Source: Roseibium denhamense
Lineage (GTDB): Bacteria > Pseudomonadota > Alphaproteobacteria > Rhizobiales > Stappiaceae
Length of the DNA stretch: 64,000 nt
Direction of reading: 5' to 3'
Assembly (NCBI RefSeq): GCF_009711415.1
Contig: NZ_SMLZ01000104.1
Location: 1 to 64,000, forward strand
The position numbers and the translations under genes are program-made. The notes under the pieces were generated by a model. It worked only from the letters and a program-made list of their open reading frames with translations, searched no databases and had not been told where the DNA came from. Below, piece by piece: positions 51,182 through 59,841 of this stretch (its first letter is position 1; each line of letters starts with the position of its first letter).

Positions 51182-52288
51182 TTACACAGATCCATCCCGT
51201 GCCGCCAGGAAACGGCGCATTGCCACATCGCTCCAAGGCGCCATGCGGTCCCGGGCCGCCGCGTGGCTTTCGTAGATTTCACGGCTCACCGGGTCACTAT
51301 CGGCAAACGCTTCGAGGACCGACTTTGTTTCAGTGCGCAAAGCCGAGATGATTTCATCCGGATAGGGCACGACCTCAACACCATCCTTTTCTTGAAGAAT
51401 TTGGAGGCTTGTGGCGTTCTGCCAGTCGCTTTCGGCAAGCGCACGGCCATTTTCCGCCCGGCAGGCCTCAAGAAGAATGGTCCGCAGATCCTCCGGCAAA
51501 CCGTTCAGGGCTGTTTCATTGAACAACGCCTCCCCGGTGCCATTGGGCTCATGGAAGCCAGGCGTGTAGTAGAATGATGCCGCTTTCTGGAACCCCATGG
51601 ACCGATCGGACCAGGGCCCAAGAAATTCCGTTGCATCCAAAACACCCGTCTGAAGCGCCTGAAAGAGCTCGCCCGGCGGCAGACTGACCGGGGTCGCCCC
51701 AAGGCGGCGCATCACCTCGCCTCCAAGTCCGGGCATGCGGATCTTGAGCCCCTTGAGATCCTCAAGTCCGGAGAGCTTTTTCTTGTACCAGCCCCCCATT
51801 TGAACACCGGTGTTCCCGGCCATGACAGGCTTGATACCGAAAGGAGCATAAAGCTTATCCCACAGCTCCTGGCCGCCGCCCTGTTCGATCCAGCTGATGT
51901 GTTCATTCGGCAGGAGACCAAAGGGCGCCGCGGTAAAGAAGACGGAGGCCGGAACCTTGCCTTGCCAGAAGAACGAAGCCGTGTGGGCCATCTGGGCCGT
52001 GCCTGCCGAAACCGCATCAAACACACCGAGGGCCGGGACCAATTCGCCGGCGGCATAAAGCCGTATCCGGAAACGCCCACCGGACATCTTGCCGACCTGA
52101 TCCGCAATACGCTGCGCGGTGACACCCGGTCCCGGGAGATTTTTCGGCCAGGACGTCACCATTTTCCATTCGATAGATGCATCGCCTTGCGCGGCGACCG
52201 GAGCACTCAGTGCGGCCGCGGCTGCTGCGGTCCCGCCCAGAAGACCCCGGCGGGAAACGAGACGGTTATCCGGTTTTGCTTCAGGCAT
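51182..52288 (-). CDS. TRAP-type solute-binding protein (TakP-like), orphan
   Basis: 368 residues with a twin-arginine signal (SRRGLLGGTAAAAAALSAP). The body (WKMVTSWPKNLPGPGVTAQR, GVFDAVSAGTAQMAHTASFF, ATEFLGPWSDRSMGFQKAA) matches the TakP/DctP-7 subgroup, dimeric TRAP receptors for 2-oxo acids. It starts 3 bp after the thiD stop, so it is part of the TPP-riboswitch operon thiM-thiD. No DctQM genes are adjacent; the pair at 31.5 kb has its own DctP. A thiamine precursor or related acid is a possible ligand. Confidence 0.88.
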   Translation of the reverse strand: MPEAKPDNRLVSRRGLLGGTAAAAAALSAPVAAQGDASIEWKMVTSWPKNLPGPGVTAQRIADQVGKMSGGRFRIRLYAAGELVPALGVFDAVSAGTAQMAHTASFFWQGKVPASVFFTAAPFGLLPNEHISWIEQGGGQELWDKLYAPFGIKPVMAGNTGVQMGGWYKKKLSGLEDLKGLKIRMPGLGGEVMRRLGATPVSLPPGELFQALQTGVLDATEFLGPWSDRSMGFQKAASFYYTPGFHEPNGTGEALFNETALNGLPEDLRTILLEACRAENGRALAESDWQNATSLQILQEKDGVEVVPYPDEIISALRTETKSVLEAFADSDPVSREIYESHAAARDRMAPWSDVAMRRFLAARDGSV

Positions 52289-52291
52289 GAT

Positions 52292-53095
52292 TTAGCTCCA
52301 CATGTGATGAAAATGATGGACGGGCCCATGGCCCTGGCCGATCTGCAGCTGATTTGAGGCCGCGATTGCCGACTGGATGTAGGCCTTCGCGGCCCTCACG
52401 ACCTCGTCAACCGGCTGCCCCTTCGCAAGTCCGGCTGCAATGGCCGATGACAAAGAGCATCCGGTGCCATGCGTGTTCACCGTCGCGATTCGAGGAGACC
52501 GGAGCCAGAAGGTTTCCCCGCTTGCTGCCAAGAACAGGTCCGCGCTCTCGTCCGACGTCCCGTGGCCGCCTTTCAGCAGCACCGACTTCGGGCCAAGCGC
52601 CAGCAGTCTTCGCGCCTGGTCTTCCATGGCGGCGTCATCTTGCGCGACATCCGCCGACAGCATCCGTGCCGCCTCATGCAGGTTCGGGGTCAGAACGTCT
52701 GCCAGCGGCACTAGAATTTCAATCAGACCCGCCACCGCGCTGTCGGCCAGAAGCGGGTCGCCGGAGGCCGCTACCATCACCGGATCCAGCACAATCGGGC
52801 CAGCCGAATGCGCTTTCAGTCCATCGGCCACTGCCTCGATCACCTCCACGCGGGACAGCATTCCGATCTTCGTCGCTGAAACCTCCAAGTCTGAATAGAC
52901 AGCATCGATCTGCGCGCGGACAAACTCTGGCGGCACATCGTGAATTGCAAAGACCCCCTTGGTGTTCTGCGCGGTCAATGCCGTAAGGACACTGGCGCCA
53001 AACACACCATTGGCCGAGAACGACTTCAGATCCGCCTGAATTCCGGCACCCCCGCCTGAATCCGATCCTGCAATAGTCACCGCAATAGCGGTCAT
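52292..53095 (-). CDS. thiD: hydroxymethylpyrimidine/phosphomethylpyrimidine kinase ThiD
   Basis: 267 residues, ribokinase fold. N-terminal AGSDSGGGAGIQADLKSFSA, PIVLDPVMVAASGDPLL, and the anion-hole motif VNTHGTGCSLSSAIAAGLAK. It phosphorylates HMP twice on the way to thiamine. Starts 43 bp after thiM. thiE is not in this operon, so the coupling step must be encoded elsewhere. Confidence 0.95.
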   Translation of the reverse strand: MTAIAVTIAGSDSGGGAGIQADLKSFSANGVFGASVLTALTAQNTKGVFAIHDVPPEFVRAQIDAVYSDLEVSATKIGMLSRVEVIEAVADGLKAHSAGPIVLDPVMVAASGDPLLADSAVAGLIEILVPLADVLTPNLHEAARMLSADVAQDDAAMEDQARRLLALGPKSVLLKGGHGTSDESADLFLAASGETFWLRSPRIATVNTHGTGCSLSSAIAAGLAKGQPVDEVVRAAKAYIQSAIAASNQLQIGQGHGPVHHFHHMWS

Positions 53096-53138
53096 GATAA
53101 CCTCCTTGATAGAAGAAAAACCGGCGGGAAAAGGCGGC

Positions 53139-53912
53139 TTAAGCCGTTTTCAAGCGCCGTTCGATATCCTGCGGGGAGAGCTGGTAAAGAGCGTCCAGCA
53201 ATTCAGGCACAAGCGTCCCGGGGCCGCCACATCGCTCTGCGGCAATCTCACCGGCGATGTTGAAAACCGACAGGCCGGCCGCAGCGGCCAGCGCCTTGTC
53301 ATCTTCAAGCGCACTGAAGGCCGCCAGGACGGCCCCCGCCGCACAACCGGTTGCGGTGACGCGGACCAAAAGCTGATGACCGTTGATCAGTCGGAAATCT
53401 TCGCCCTGGCTTTCGATCTTGTCTTCAGCGCCGGTGATTGCAAACACAGCGCCGCGGCTGATTGCATCGTCCACACCGTCCCGCGTGTCAAAAAGTGCGT
53501 TGAGTTCGGCTTCATTAGCTTTGATGATGTCCAAGCCCATTCCCATGAGGTCGCGGGCATAGTCTGCCCGCCCGGGCGACCGGTCGATGAAAACCGGATC
53601 GAGAACGACCGGATGGCCAGCTGCCTTCGCTGCCCTGATGGCTGCCGGTATTGCCTGCCGCCGCTCGTCATCAAGGGTGCCGAGATTGACCAGCAGCGCA
53701 TCGGCGCTGGCTGCAAAACCTGCAACTTCATCAAGCGCAATCGTCATGGACGGAACAGCGCCGAGCGCAAGCAAGGTGTTCGCCGTGAAGGGCTGTGCCA
53801 CCGCATTGGTGATACAATGAACCCTCGGGGCAGCTTTTCTGACACGATCCAAAAGCCTTGCGGCTTTTTCAGCCGACAATGCCTGCGTACTGGCAGCAAC
53901 GGACAAGCTCAT
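53139..53912 (-). CDS. thiM: hydroxyethylthiazole kinase ThiM
   Basis: 257 residues. VHCITNAVAQPFTANTLLALG, VLDPVFIDRSPGR and the catalytic TATGCAAGAVLAAFSAL are ThiM motifs. It salvages the thiazole half of thiamine. First gene after the TPP riboswitch. With ThiD it forms a salvage operon; the organism may take up thiamine precursors. Confidence 0.95.
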   Translation of the reverse strand: MSLSVAASTQALSAEKAARLLDRVRKAAPRVHCITNAVAQPFTANTLLALGAVPSMTIALDEVAGFAASADALLVNLGTLDDERRQAIPAAIRAAKAAGHPVVLDPVFIDRSPGRADYARDLMGMGLDIIKANEAELNALFDTRDGVDDAISRGAVFAITGAEDKIESQGEDFRLINGHQLLVRVTATGCAAGAVLAAFSALEDDKALAAAAGLSVFNIAGEIAAERCGGPGTLVPELLDALYQLSPQDIERRLKTA

Positions 53913-53987
53913 GATCTGGCTCCTGTGTTTGCGGGGCCGGAGCTGTCTTGCGGTCCTGGTGAGAAAAGAAAAGCGATCTTCAGCATC

Positions 53988-54085
53988 ATCTCAAATCCCT
54001 CCGCCGGTATAAACCGGATCAGGTTCAAGGAGTTGGCCATCTGCCTCTCAGCCCGATCCACAATCGCCGGGCACCCCCATGAGAC
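53988..54085 (-). ncRNA. TPP riboswitch (thi box)
   Basis: The minus strand shows the conserved elements in order: GGGGTGCCC, GGGCTGAGAGG, CTCCTTGAACCTGATCCGG, then TACCGGCGGAGGG. TCTCA/TGAGA arms close P1. It ends about 75 bp before the thiM start and should switch off thiM-thiD and the TRAP protein gene when thiamine diphosphate is high. It is the main content of the 318-bp gap 53913-54230; the rest holds the promoter region. Confidence 0.93.
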
Positions 54086-54230
54086 ACCGGAGAGCTAACA
54101 AGGCTTTGCACAGATTGCAAGTGTTTGTGGCTGGCAACGTGAACGCCATGGGTGACGGGCGATTGACTGGATGCGGCAGATCGGCGATGTCCTTGGGAAC
54201 CGTTCATGACCGCAAGCGCCGGAGTGCCAG

Positions 54231-54467
54231 ATGACCCCTTTTTTCGTTATGATCAAATGCCAGCTGGGGAAGACCTATCAGGTCGCCAACGCGATTGCTG
54301 ACGCGGAGATCGCCTCCGAGGTCTATTCAACCAGCGGTGACTACGATCTGCTGGTGAAGTTTTATGTCGAAAGCGATGCGGACATCGGGCATTTCGTCAA
54401 TCAGAAAGTCCATCCGATTGACGGCATTCAGGACACAAAGACCATTATTACTTTCAAGGCATTTTAA
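54231..54467 (+). CDS. stand-alone Lrp/AsnC ligand-binding (RAM) domain protein
   Basis: 78 residues. It corresponds only to the C-terminal effector domain of Lrp/AsnC regulators (IKCQLGKTYQVANAIADAEI, TSGDYDLLVKFYVES, VHPIDGIQDTKTIITFKAF). The helix-turn-helix half is absent. Such proteins can bind amino acids or modify Lrp assemblies. The start is the ATG at 54231 after GCCGGAGTGCC. Confidence 0.88.
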   Translation: MTPFFVMIKCQLGKTYQVANAIADAEIASEVYSTSGDYDLLVKFYVESDADIGHFVNQKVHPIDGIQDTKTIITFKAF

Positions 54468-54495
54468 ACCAGTATCTTGGGATGGGAGACCAGCC

Positions 54496-54906
54496 ATGAG
54501 CGCATTTAAAAGATACGGGCTTGCCCTTTTGATTGGGGTGACCGCCAGTCTTCCGGCCAATGGAAACGCACAATCCATGCCGCCGGAGCAGATCAAACAA
54601 ATCCTGGACGTGACAAAGGCGAGTTGGGTGTCCTTTCGCGACTGGAACGGCCAGCAGCTAATTTACTTCACGCATCTGGAATCCTGGAAATGCGGGATCG
54701 ACTACGTGTTTTATGGCCTCAATGATGGCCCGCTTGACCAGATGTGGGAGCTCGATGAATGCGACCCGTCCAATCCCAATGCCGTCTTGAAAGACAAGCC
54801 CTACATCGAACTGCCGATGGGCTCCACCCAATCGATCAGTGTCCAGCTGATCTATCCAGACGGCACAAAAAGCCCAGTGGAGCGCTTCGAATATACAGGC
54901 CAGTAG
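54496..54906 (+). CDS. small secreted protein of unknown function
   Basis: 136 residues from the ATG at 54496 (GGGAGACCAGCC upstream), with a signal peptide (YGLALLIGVTASLPANGNAQ, cleaved near AQS). The mature part has two cysteines (WKCGIDYVFYG and LDECDPSN) likely disulfide-bonded, and many aromatic residues. I know no named domain. It follows the RAM-domain gene by 28 bp and may share its promoter. Confidence 0.72.
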   Translation: MSAFKRYGLALLIGVTASLPANGNAQSMPPEQIKQILDVTKASWVSFRDWNGQQLIYFTHLESWKCGIDYVFYGLNDGPLDQMWELDECDPSNPNAVLKDKPYIELPMGSTQSISVQLIYPDGTKSPVERFEYTGQ

Positions 54907-54949
54907 ACGCGATTTGCCCATGACCGCCTGAAAACGGACGGCCTTGGCC

Positions 54950-55951
54950 TCAGGACTTTGAAGGCGATGACGCACGGCGGTCTTTTGTGCGGTCCAGGCC
55001 CAGACGGTGCTCGCGGTAAATGACAAAGACACCGGCGGCAATCACGATAACTGACCCGGCGATCACTTCAGCGACTGGCACTTCGGCAAAGACCACCCAG
55101 CCGATCAGGATCGCCCAGAGCATATTGACGTAGTCGAAGGGGGCGATTGTCGAAGCCTCGGCGAACCGGTAGCTCTGGGTGAGCAGGATCTGCCCGATGC
55201 CGCCGAACAGGCCAACAGCGACCAGCAAAAGCCCGGTCTCCAGGTCCGGCATGACCCACGCCTGGCCCGGCAGCACCCATCCAAGGGGAAGGGTCAGGAG
55301 CGCCATCACGGTGGCTGCCCCGGAAAACCATGTCACGATGGTTGAGGTCCGCTCCGTCTCACACAATTTGCGCACTGTAATCATCGCAAGGGCGGCAAAG
55401 CAGGCGCCAATCAGCCCCACAATGGCGCCGACCGTGGTGTCATTGTCGAAATGGGTTTCGCCAAGATGCGGAGACAAAACCACCAGAATGCCGAGAAATC
55501 CAACGATAACGGCGCTCCAGCGGTAAATCCGGACAGGTTCCCCGAGCAGGAAGAACGCAAACACCACCACCATGAGCGGCGTTGCAAACCCGAGCGCAGT
55601 CGCATCCGGCAGCGGGAGCAGATGAAAGCTTGTAAATCCGCAGACCATGGCTGTCAGGCCGACGGCTGCACGGGTCAAATGGCGCCCCGGGTTCACGGTC
55701 TTGAATGCAAGCGCCAACTCCCGACGCAGGCCGACCATGATCAAAACCGGGAACAAGCCAAAGAAATTGCGGGCAAACACCAGCTCTCCGATCGGCACAC
55801 GGTCAGCGGCAATCTTCAAGGCGGTCACCATGACAAAAAACGCCAAGGTTGATGCGAGCTTCAGCGATATCCCGATCATTGGTGCCTGACGGGTCATGCC
55901 GGTTGGAGCTGGCGGACCGGCCAAGTGGGGAGTAAGGCGTTTTATGGCCAT
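54950..55951 (-). CDS. EamA/DMT-superfamily transporter
   Basis: 333 residues (a second ATG at 55897 would give 315). Ten hydrophobic segments in two EamA repeats (LASTLAFFVMVTALKIAADR, VFARNFFGLFPVLIMVGLRR; GACFAALAMITVRKLCETER). A generic drug/metabolite exporter. A second paralogue is at 62657. Nothing shows its substrate. Confidence 0.88.
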   Translation of the reverse strand: MAIKRLTPHLAGPPAPTGMTRQAPMIGISLKLASTLAFFVMVTALKIAADRVPIGELVFARNFFGLFPVLIMVGLRRELALAFKTVNPGRHLTRAAVGLTAMVCGFTSFHLLPLPDATALGFATPLMVVVFAFFLLGEPVRIYRWSAVIVGFLGILVVLSPHLGETHFDNDTTVGAIVGLIGACFAALAMITVRKLCETERTSTIVTWFSGAATVMALLTLPLGWVLPGQAWVMPDLETGLLLVAVGLFGGIGQILLTQSYRFAEASTIAPFDYVNMLWAILIGWVVFAEVPVAEVIAGSVIVIAAGVFVIYREHRLGLDRTKDRRASSPSKS

Positions 55952-56313
55952 AATTGACTTTCAGGTTCCGCCGCAAAATTCGGCCCGGGTGCAATTGACC
56001 GGATCCAATAGTTCAACAACGGGCAGGTTGGCCGTGACGGAATGGTGTGTGCATTATGGCGCGGCAAGGCACGGCAATGGCAAACAAATCAGGACCAGCG
56101 GGTGGGGTAATTATCTGAGGCTTAGTATTGCTTGGGCAACGCATAATTGCAAATGCGTTCACAACATGCCTGCTGCGCAGCAAACACCTGACGAAATTTG
56201 CAGCAGCACAGTCAATTCCTCTTCACAACTGCCTTAATGAGAGACACCGGCCTCGCGCCGATCCTTGAGCCGCCTATAATTCCGACAAACCACGATTCGA
56301 GAGGCTGTGCCCC
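55952..56313. other. 362-bp divergent gap, no gene seen
   Basis: Separates the DMT transporter from the SbmA-like gene. A TATAAT hexamer is at 56275, 34 bp before the sbmA-like start, but no -35 box at the right distance was seen. No repeat or terminator was found. Confidence 0.45.
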
Positions 56314-57327
56314 ATGTTCCGTTCGTTCTTCAAAAACCGCCAGTGGTTCCTGTGGGCCTGGGTCGGATCCGTCGTCATTCTCTGGGTCACCTGGTACAAG
56401 GTGCAATTGGATGTCGAGATCAACGAGTGGTTCGGCTCATTCTATGACACGATCCAGAAGGCGCTTTCCGAACCGGGCAGCGTGACTACAGAAGAATATA
56501 TGGCGGAACTTGCGACATTCTTCTGGATCGCGGCGCTTTATGTCGCGATCGCCGTGGTACTCGACTTCTTCACCAAACACTTCATCTTCCGTTGGCGCAC
56601 AGCCATGAACAACTACTACATGTCGCACTGGAAACTTGTCCGGCATATCGAGGGCGCCTCACAGCGCGTCCAGGAAGACACGATGCGGTTTGCGCGGATC
56701 ATGGAAAGCCTTGGGGTGTCCTTCATGCGGTCGGTGATGACCTTGATCGCGTTTCTGCCGCTTCTTTGGGAGCTGTCCAAAAACGTTACTGAGCTGCCCT
56801 GGATCGGACCTGTCGAGCATTCTCTCGTCTATGTTGCAATCCTGTCCGCAGCCTCAGGAACTGTGCTGCTCGCGATTGTCGGGATCCGGCTTCCAGGTCT
56901 TGAATTCAATAACCAGAAAGTTGAGGCCGCCTACCGCAAAGAGCTTGTCTATGGCGAAGACAGTGAAGACCGCGCGGATCCTCCTTCAGTCAACGAACTT
57001 TTTGGACATGTGCGGAAGAACTATTTCCGCCTGTTCTTCCATTACCTCTATTTCGACGTTGCCCGCTGGTCTTACCTCCAGGCGACTGTGCTCGTGCCTT
57101 ATGTGGCGCTAGCGCCAACCATTGTCAGCGGTGCCATTACGCTCGGTGTCATGCAGCAGATCGTGCGGGCCTTCAACCGGGTTGAAAGTTCGTTCCAGTA
57201 TCTGGTCAACGCCTGGACCACAATTGTCGAATTGATCTCTGTCTACAAACGTCTGCGCGCCTTTGAAGAGCATATCTGGGAGCATGAACGGACAGGTGTC
57301 ACGCCAGATGCCATGCCTGCCGAGTAG
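56314..57327 (+). CDS. SbmA/BacA-family peptide transporter, short form
   Basis: 337 residues. It shows the SbmA/BacA core: VEINEWFGSFYDTIQKALS, FRWRTAMNNYYMSHWKLVRH, EGASQRVQEDTMRFARIMES, NRVESSFQYLVNAWTTIVEL. The E. coli and Sinorhizobium proteins have about 406-420 residues; here about 65 N-terminal residues, including the first helix, are absent. The frame does not extend usefully upstream, so this is a real short variant. BacA-type proteins import peptides and affect very-long-chain fatty acid modification of lipid A. Six or seven membrane helices. Confidence 0.86.
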   Translation: MFRSFFKNRQWFLWAWVGSVVILWVTWYKVQLDVEINEWFGSFYDTIQKALSEPGSVTTEEYMAELATFFWIAALYVAIAVVLDFFTKHFIFRWRTAMNNYYMSHWKLVRHIEGASQRVQEDTMRFARIMESLGVSFMRSVMTLIAFLPLLWELSKNVTELPWIGPVEHSLVYVAILSAASGTVLLAIVGIRLPGLEFNNQKVEAAYRKELVYGEDSEDRADPPSVNELFGHVRKNYFRLFFHYLYFDVARWSYLQATVLVPYVALAPTIVSGAITLGVMQQIVRAFNRVESSFQYLVNAWTTIVELISVYKRLRAFEEHIWEHERTGVTPDAMPAE

Positions 57328-57339
57328 GCCACGGACATG

Positions 57340-57370
57340 AAAAAGCGCCGGCCAATCCCGGCGCTTTTTT
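57340..57370 (+). terminator. terminator after SbmA-like gene
   Basis: Stem AAAAAGCGCCGG / CCGGCGCTTTTTT, T run on both strands, between convergent genes. Confidence 0.9.
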
Positions 57371-57390
57371 GATTTGCAAAGCTTTGAGAC

Positions 57391-59694
57391 TTACTTCGCG
57401 GCCCCGATCAGCTCCCAGACCTTTAAAGGGGTTGCGGGCATATCAACCGTCTGCGTAACACCGGCACCATCTTTCAAGGCCCGCTGAACGGCATTCATGA
57501 CAGCCGCGCAGCCGCCAATGGTGCCAGCTTCCCCCGCCCCTTTGATCCCCATGGCATTTGTCGTTGAGGGAATATTGCGGGTCTCGAAATGAATGGATGG
57601 CAGGTCCCCGGCCCGGATCAGCTGGTAGTCAAGCAAAGAGGCGGTCAGAAGCTGTCCGTCCTCGTCATATACAGTGTGCTCGCACAGGGCCTGACTGATC
57701 GCGTTGACCGCACCACCGTGAACCTGGCCTGCCAACAGAAGCGGATTCACCGTGACCCCGAAATCATCAACAATCACATAGTTTTCTATGGATGTCGTTC
57801 CCGTATCAGGATCGATTTCAAGTTCACAGATGTGAGTGCCATTGGGATAGGTTGCCTCGCTCTGGCGCACCTCTTCCCGGGCTGACAAAGGCTCGCCGCC
57901 TCCTGCCGCTATCTCCGCGAGCGTGACCTGCTGATCGGTGCCGACAACACGCACCAGACCCTCACTGAGTTCAAGGTCTTCGATCCCGGCCTCCAGCCTG
58001 TCGGCGGCCAGTTCCTTGATTTTCTTGACCAAGGTCGTGGTTGCGTCCCGTACGGACGGCAGGCCGATCGGGATGGACCGGGATCCGCCGGTCCCGCCGC
58101 CTTTGCGGACGAGATCCGTATCGCCCTGAATGACCTGAATATCGTCAATGGTCAGCCCAAACCCTTCGGCGACAACTTGCGAATAGGCCGTTGCGTGCCC
58201 CTGCCCGTTGGTCTGTGTCCCGATCAGCAAGGTCACGGTTCCGTCGGTGCCGAGTTCGAGCGTTGCTTCCTCACTGCCCGCAAATGCACATGCCTCGATA
58301 TAGGAGCAAATCCCGATGCCGCGCAGCTTCCCGCGCGTCCGGCTGTCGGCCTGGCGCGCTTCAAAGCCGTCCCAGTCTGCAACGCTCAAGGCCGTGTCCA
58401 GATGACCGGCAAAGTCCCCGGTATCGTACATCCGGCCTGTTTGGGTGGTGTATGGCATCTGGTCCGGCCGGACGAAGTTGCGCTTGCGGATTTCGACAGG
58501 GCCGAGTCCTGTTTCCTCCCCCGCCTTATCGATCAGCCGCTCGATCAGATAAGCTGCTTCCGGCCGTCCCGCCCCGCGAAACGCATCGGTCGGCACGGTG
58601 TGCATGTAAACACCCTCGACCTTGGCAAAGACGGCTGGAATGTCATAAAGGCCGGACGTCATGGACGTACCGACATAAGGAATAAACGGGCCGAATTGAT
58701 GCAAGTATGCCCCCATGGCGGCACGCACATGCACCTTGAGCCCGAGGATCTTGTGATCGCTGTCAAGCGCCAGCTCAGCATGGCTGAGATTGTCGCGGCC
58801 GTGCGCATCGGTGACGAAGTGGTCCATGCGCTCGCCCGTCCAGCGAACGGGAACGCCCAATTCCTTCGCCGCCAACAGGCTAAGTGGATACTCCCGGTAG
58901 CAGAACATCTTGGTGCCGAACCCGCCGCCGACTTCCGGCGTGATAACCTGCAGCTGGTCTTCCTGCAGGCCCAGAATGGAACAGACAACTCCGCGCATCC
59001 CGTGGCCACCCTGCGTGCCGAGCGTCAGACGGAAGCGCTCCTGATCCGCAATGTGCTCCGCCACACAGCCGCGCAGCTCCATATAATTGGCAACGATCCG
59101 GTTATTGACCACATCGATTGACACGACCTTGGAGGCCTTGGCGAAAGCTGCCTCTGTTTTCGCCTCATCGCCTTGGCCATAGGTGAAAGAGACGTTGCTA
59201 TCAAAGTCCGGCCAGACCTTCGGCGCACCGGGAGCAAGCGCGGCCTCGATGCCGACCACCACGTCAAGAGGATCGTAATCGACTTCCAGGCTCTCAGCCG
59301 CATCACGGGCTATGTTCAGATCGTCGGCAACGATAAAGGCAATGGCATCGCCGACATACCGGACTTCATCGCCGCACAACAATGGCTGGACGGGTGCGGT
59401 GAAATCGCTGCCATCAATCTGTTTCGGCCGGGCGCGTGTCGGCATGGCCATACCGGCCACATCAGCTCCCGTCAGGACGAGCCGGACACCGTCCATCTCC
59501 CGGACATCATCAGCGTTTTCAACCCGGATCTTGGCATGGGCCATGGCGGACCGCACGACAACACCGTGGAGGCAGCCCTCCGGCTGATAATCCGCTGTAT
59601 AGACGCCCTGTCCCGTGATCAACGGTTGATCTTCCTTGCGCCGCAAAGGTGCGCCAACACCGAATTTCGGAGTCATCATCTGGTTCATGTTCAT
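57391..59694 (-). CDS. molybdenum hydroxylase large subunit (CoxL form II-like)
   Basis: 767 residues. Xanthine dehydrogenase/CO dehydrogenase family large subunit: VGGGFGTKMFCYREYPL, active-site loop TDAFRGAGRPEAAYLIERL, and the catalytic glutamate loop KGAGEAGTIGG. The AxRGAGR loop is that of form II CoxL proteins, whose true substrates are mostly unknown; form I CO dehydrogenases have a Cys there. The medium (FAD) and small (2Fe-2S) subunit genes are not adjacent, so it is orphan here. The start is the first of several ATGs. Confidence 0.92.
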   Translation of the reverse strand: MNMNQMMTPKFGVGAPLRRKEDQPLITGQGVYTADYQPEGCLHGVVVRSAMAHAKIRVENADDVREMDGVRLVLTGADVAGMAMPTRARPKQIDGSDFTAPVQPLLCGDEVRYVGDAIAFIVADDLNIARDAAESLEVDYDPLDVVVGIEAALAPGAPKVWPDFDSNVSFTYGQGDEAKTEAAFAKASKVVSIDVVNNRIVANYMELRGCVAEHIADQERFRLTLGTQGGHGMRGVVCSILGLQEDQLQVITPEVGGGFGTKMFCYREYPLSLLAAKELGVPVRWTGERMDHFVTDAHGRDNLSHAELALDSDHKILGLKVHVRAAMGAYLHQFGPFIPYVGTSMTSGLYDIPAVFAKVEGVYMHTVPTDAFRGAGRPEAAYLIERLIDKAGEETGLGPVEIRKRNFVRPDQMPYTTQTGRMYDTGDFAGHLDTALSVADWDGFEARQADSRTRGKLRGIGICSYIEACAFAGSEEATLELGTDGTVTLLIGTQTNGQGHATAYSQVVAEGFGLTIDDIQVIQGDTDLVRKGGGTGGSRSIPIGLPSVRDATTTLVKKIKELAADRLEAGIEDLELSEGLVRVVGTDQQVTLAEIAAGGGEPLSAREEVRQSEATYPNGTHICELEIDPDTGTTSIENYVIVDDFGVTVNPLLLAGQVHGGAVNAISQALCEHTVYDEDGQLLTASLLDYQLIRAGDLPSIHFETRNIPSTTNAMGIKGAGEAGTIGGCAAVMNAVQRALKDGAGVTQTVDMPATPLKVWELIGAAK

Positions 59695-59841
59695 GGACCT
59701 GTTTGCTTGGAAGGAACCGTCCTAACGCGCGGGACGGTGAACTATCTGTTTGAACTGCAACATAGGGTTCTCAAAGGACCCTGGCCAGAGTGCGGTGTGG
59801 GTATCGCGAGCCATGACACATTGCCCACGGACGCTACAGCG

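Noticed and set aside
53094..54098. A 334-codon plus-strand frame over thiM and the riboswitch
   Set aside because: thiM and the TPP riboswitch on the opposite strand are certain, and the translated product is low-complexity Cys/Arg/His-rich.
56275..56280. TATAAT as a promoter for the SbmA-like gene
   Set aside because: The only -35-like TTGAGC is 4 bp away and nothing suitable lies 16-18 bp upstream.
58177..59121. A 314-codon frame antisense to the CoxL-like gene
   Set aside because: Shadow of a real gene; no domain and no start signal.
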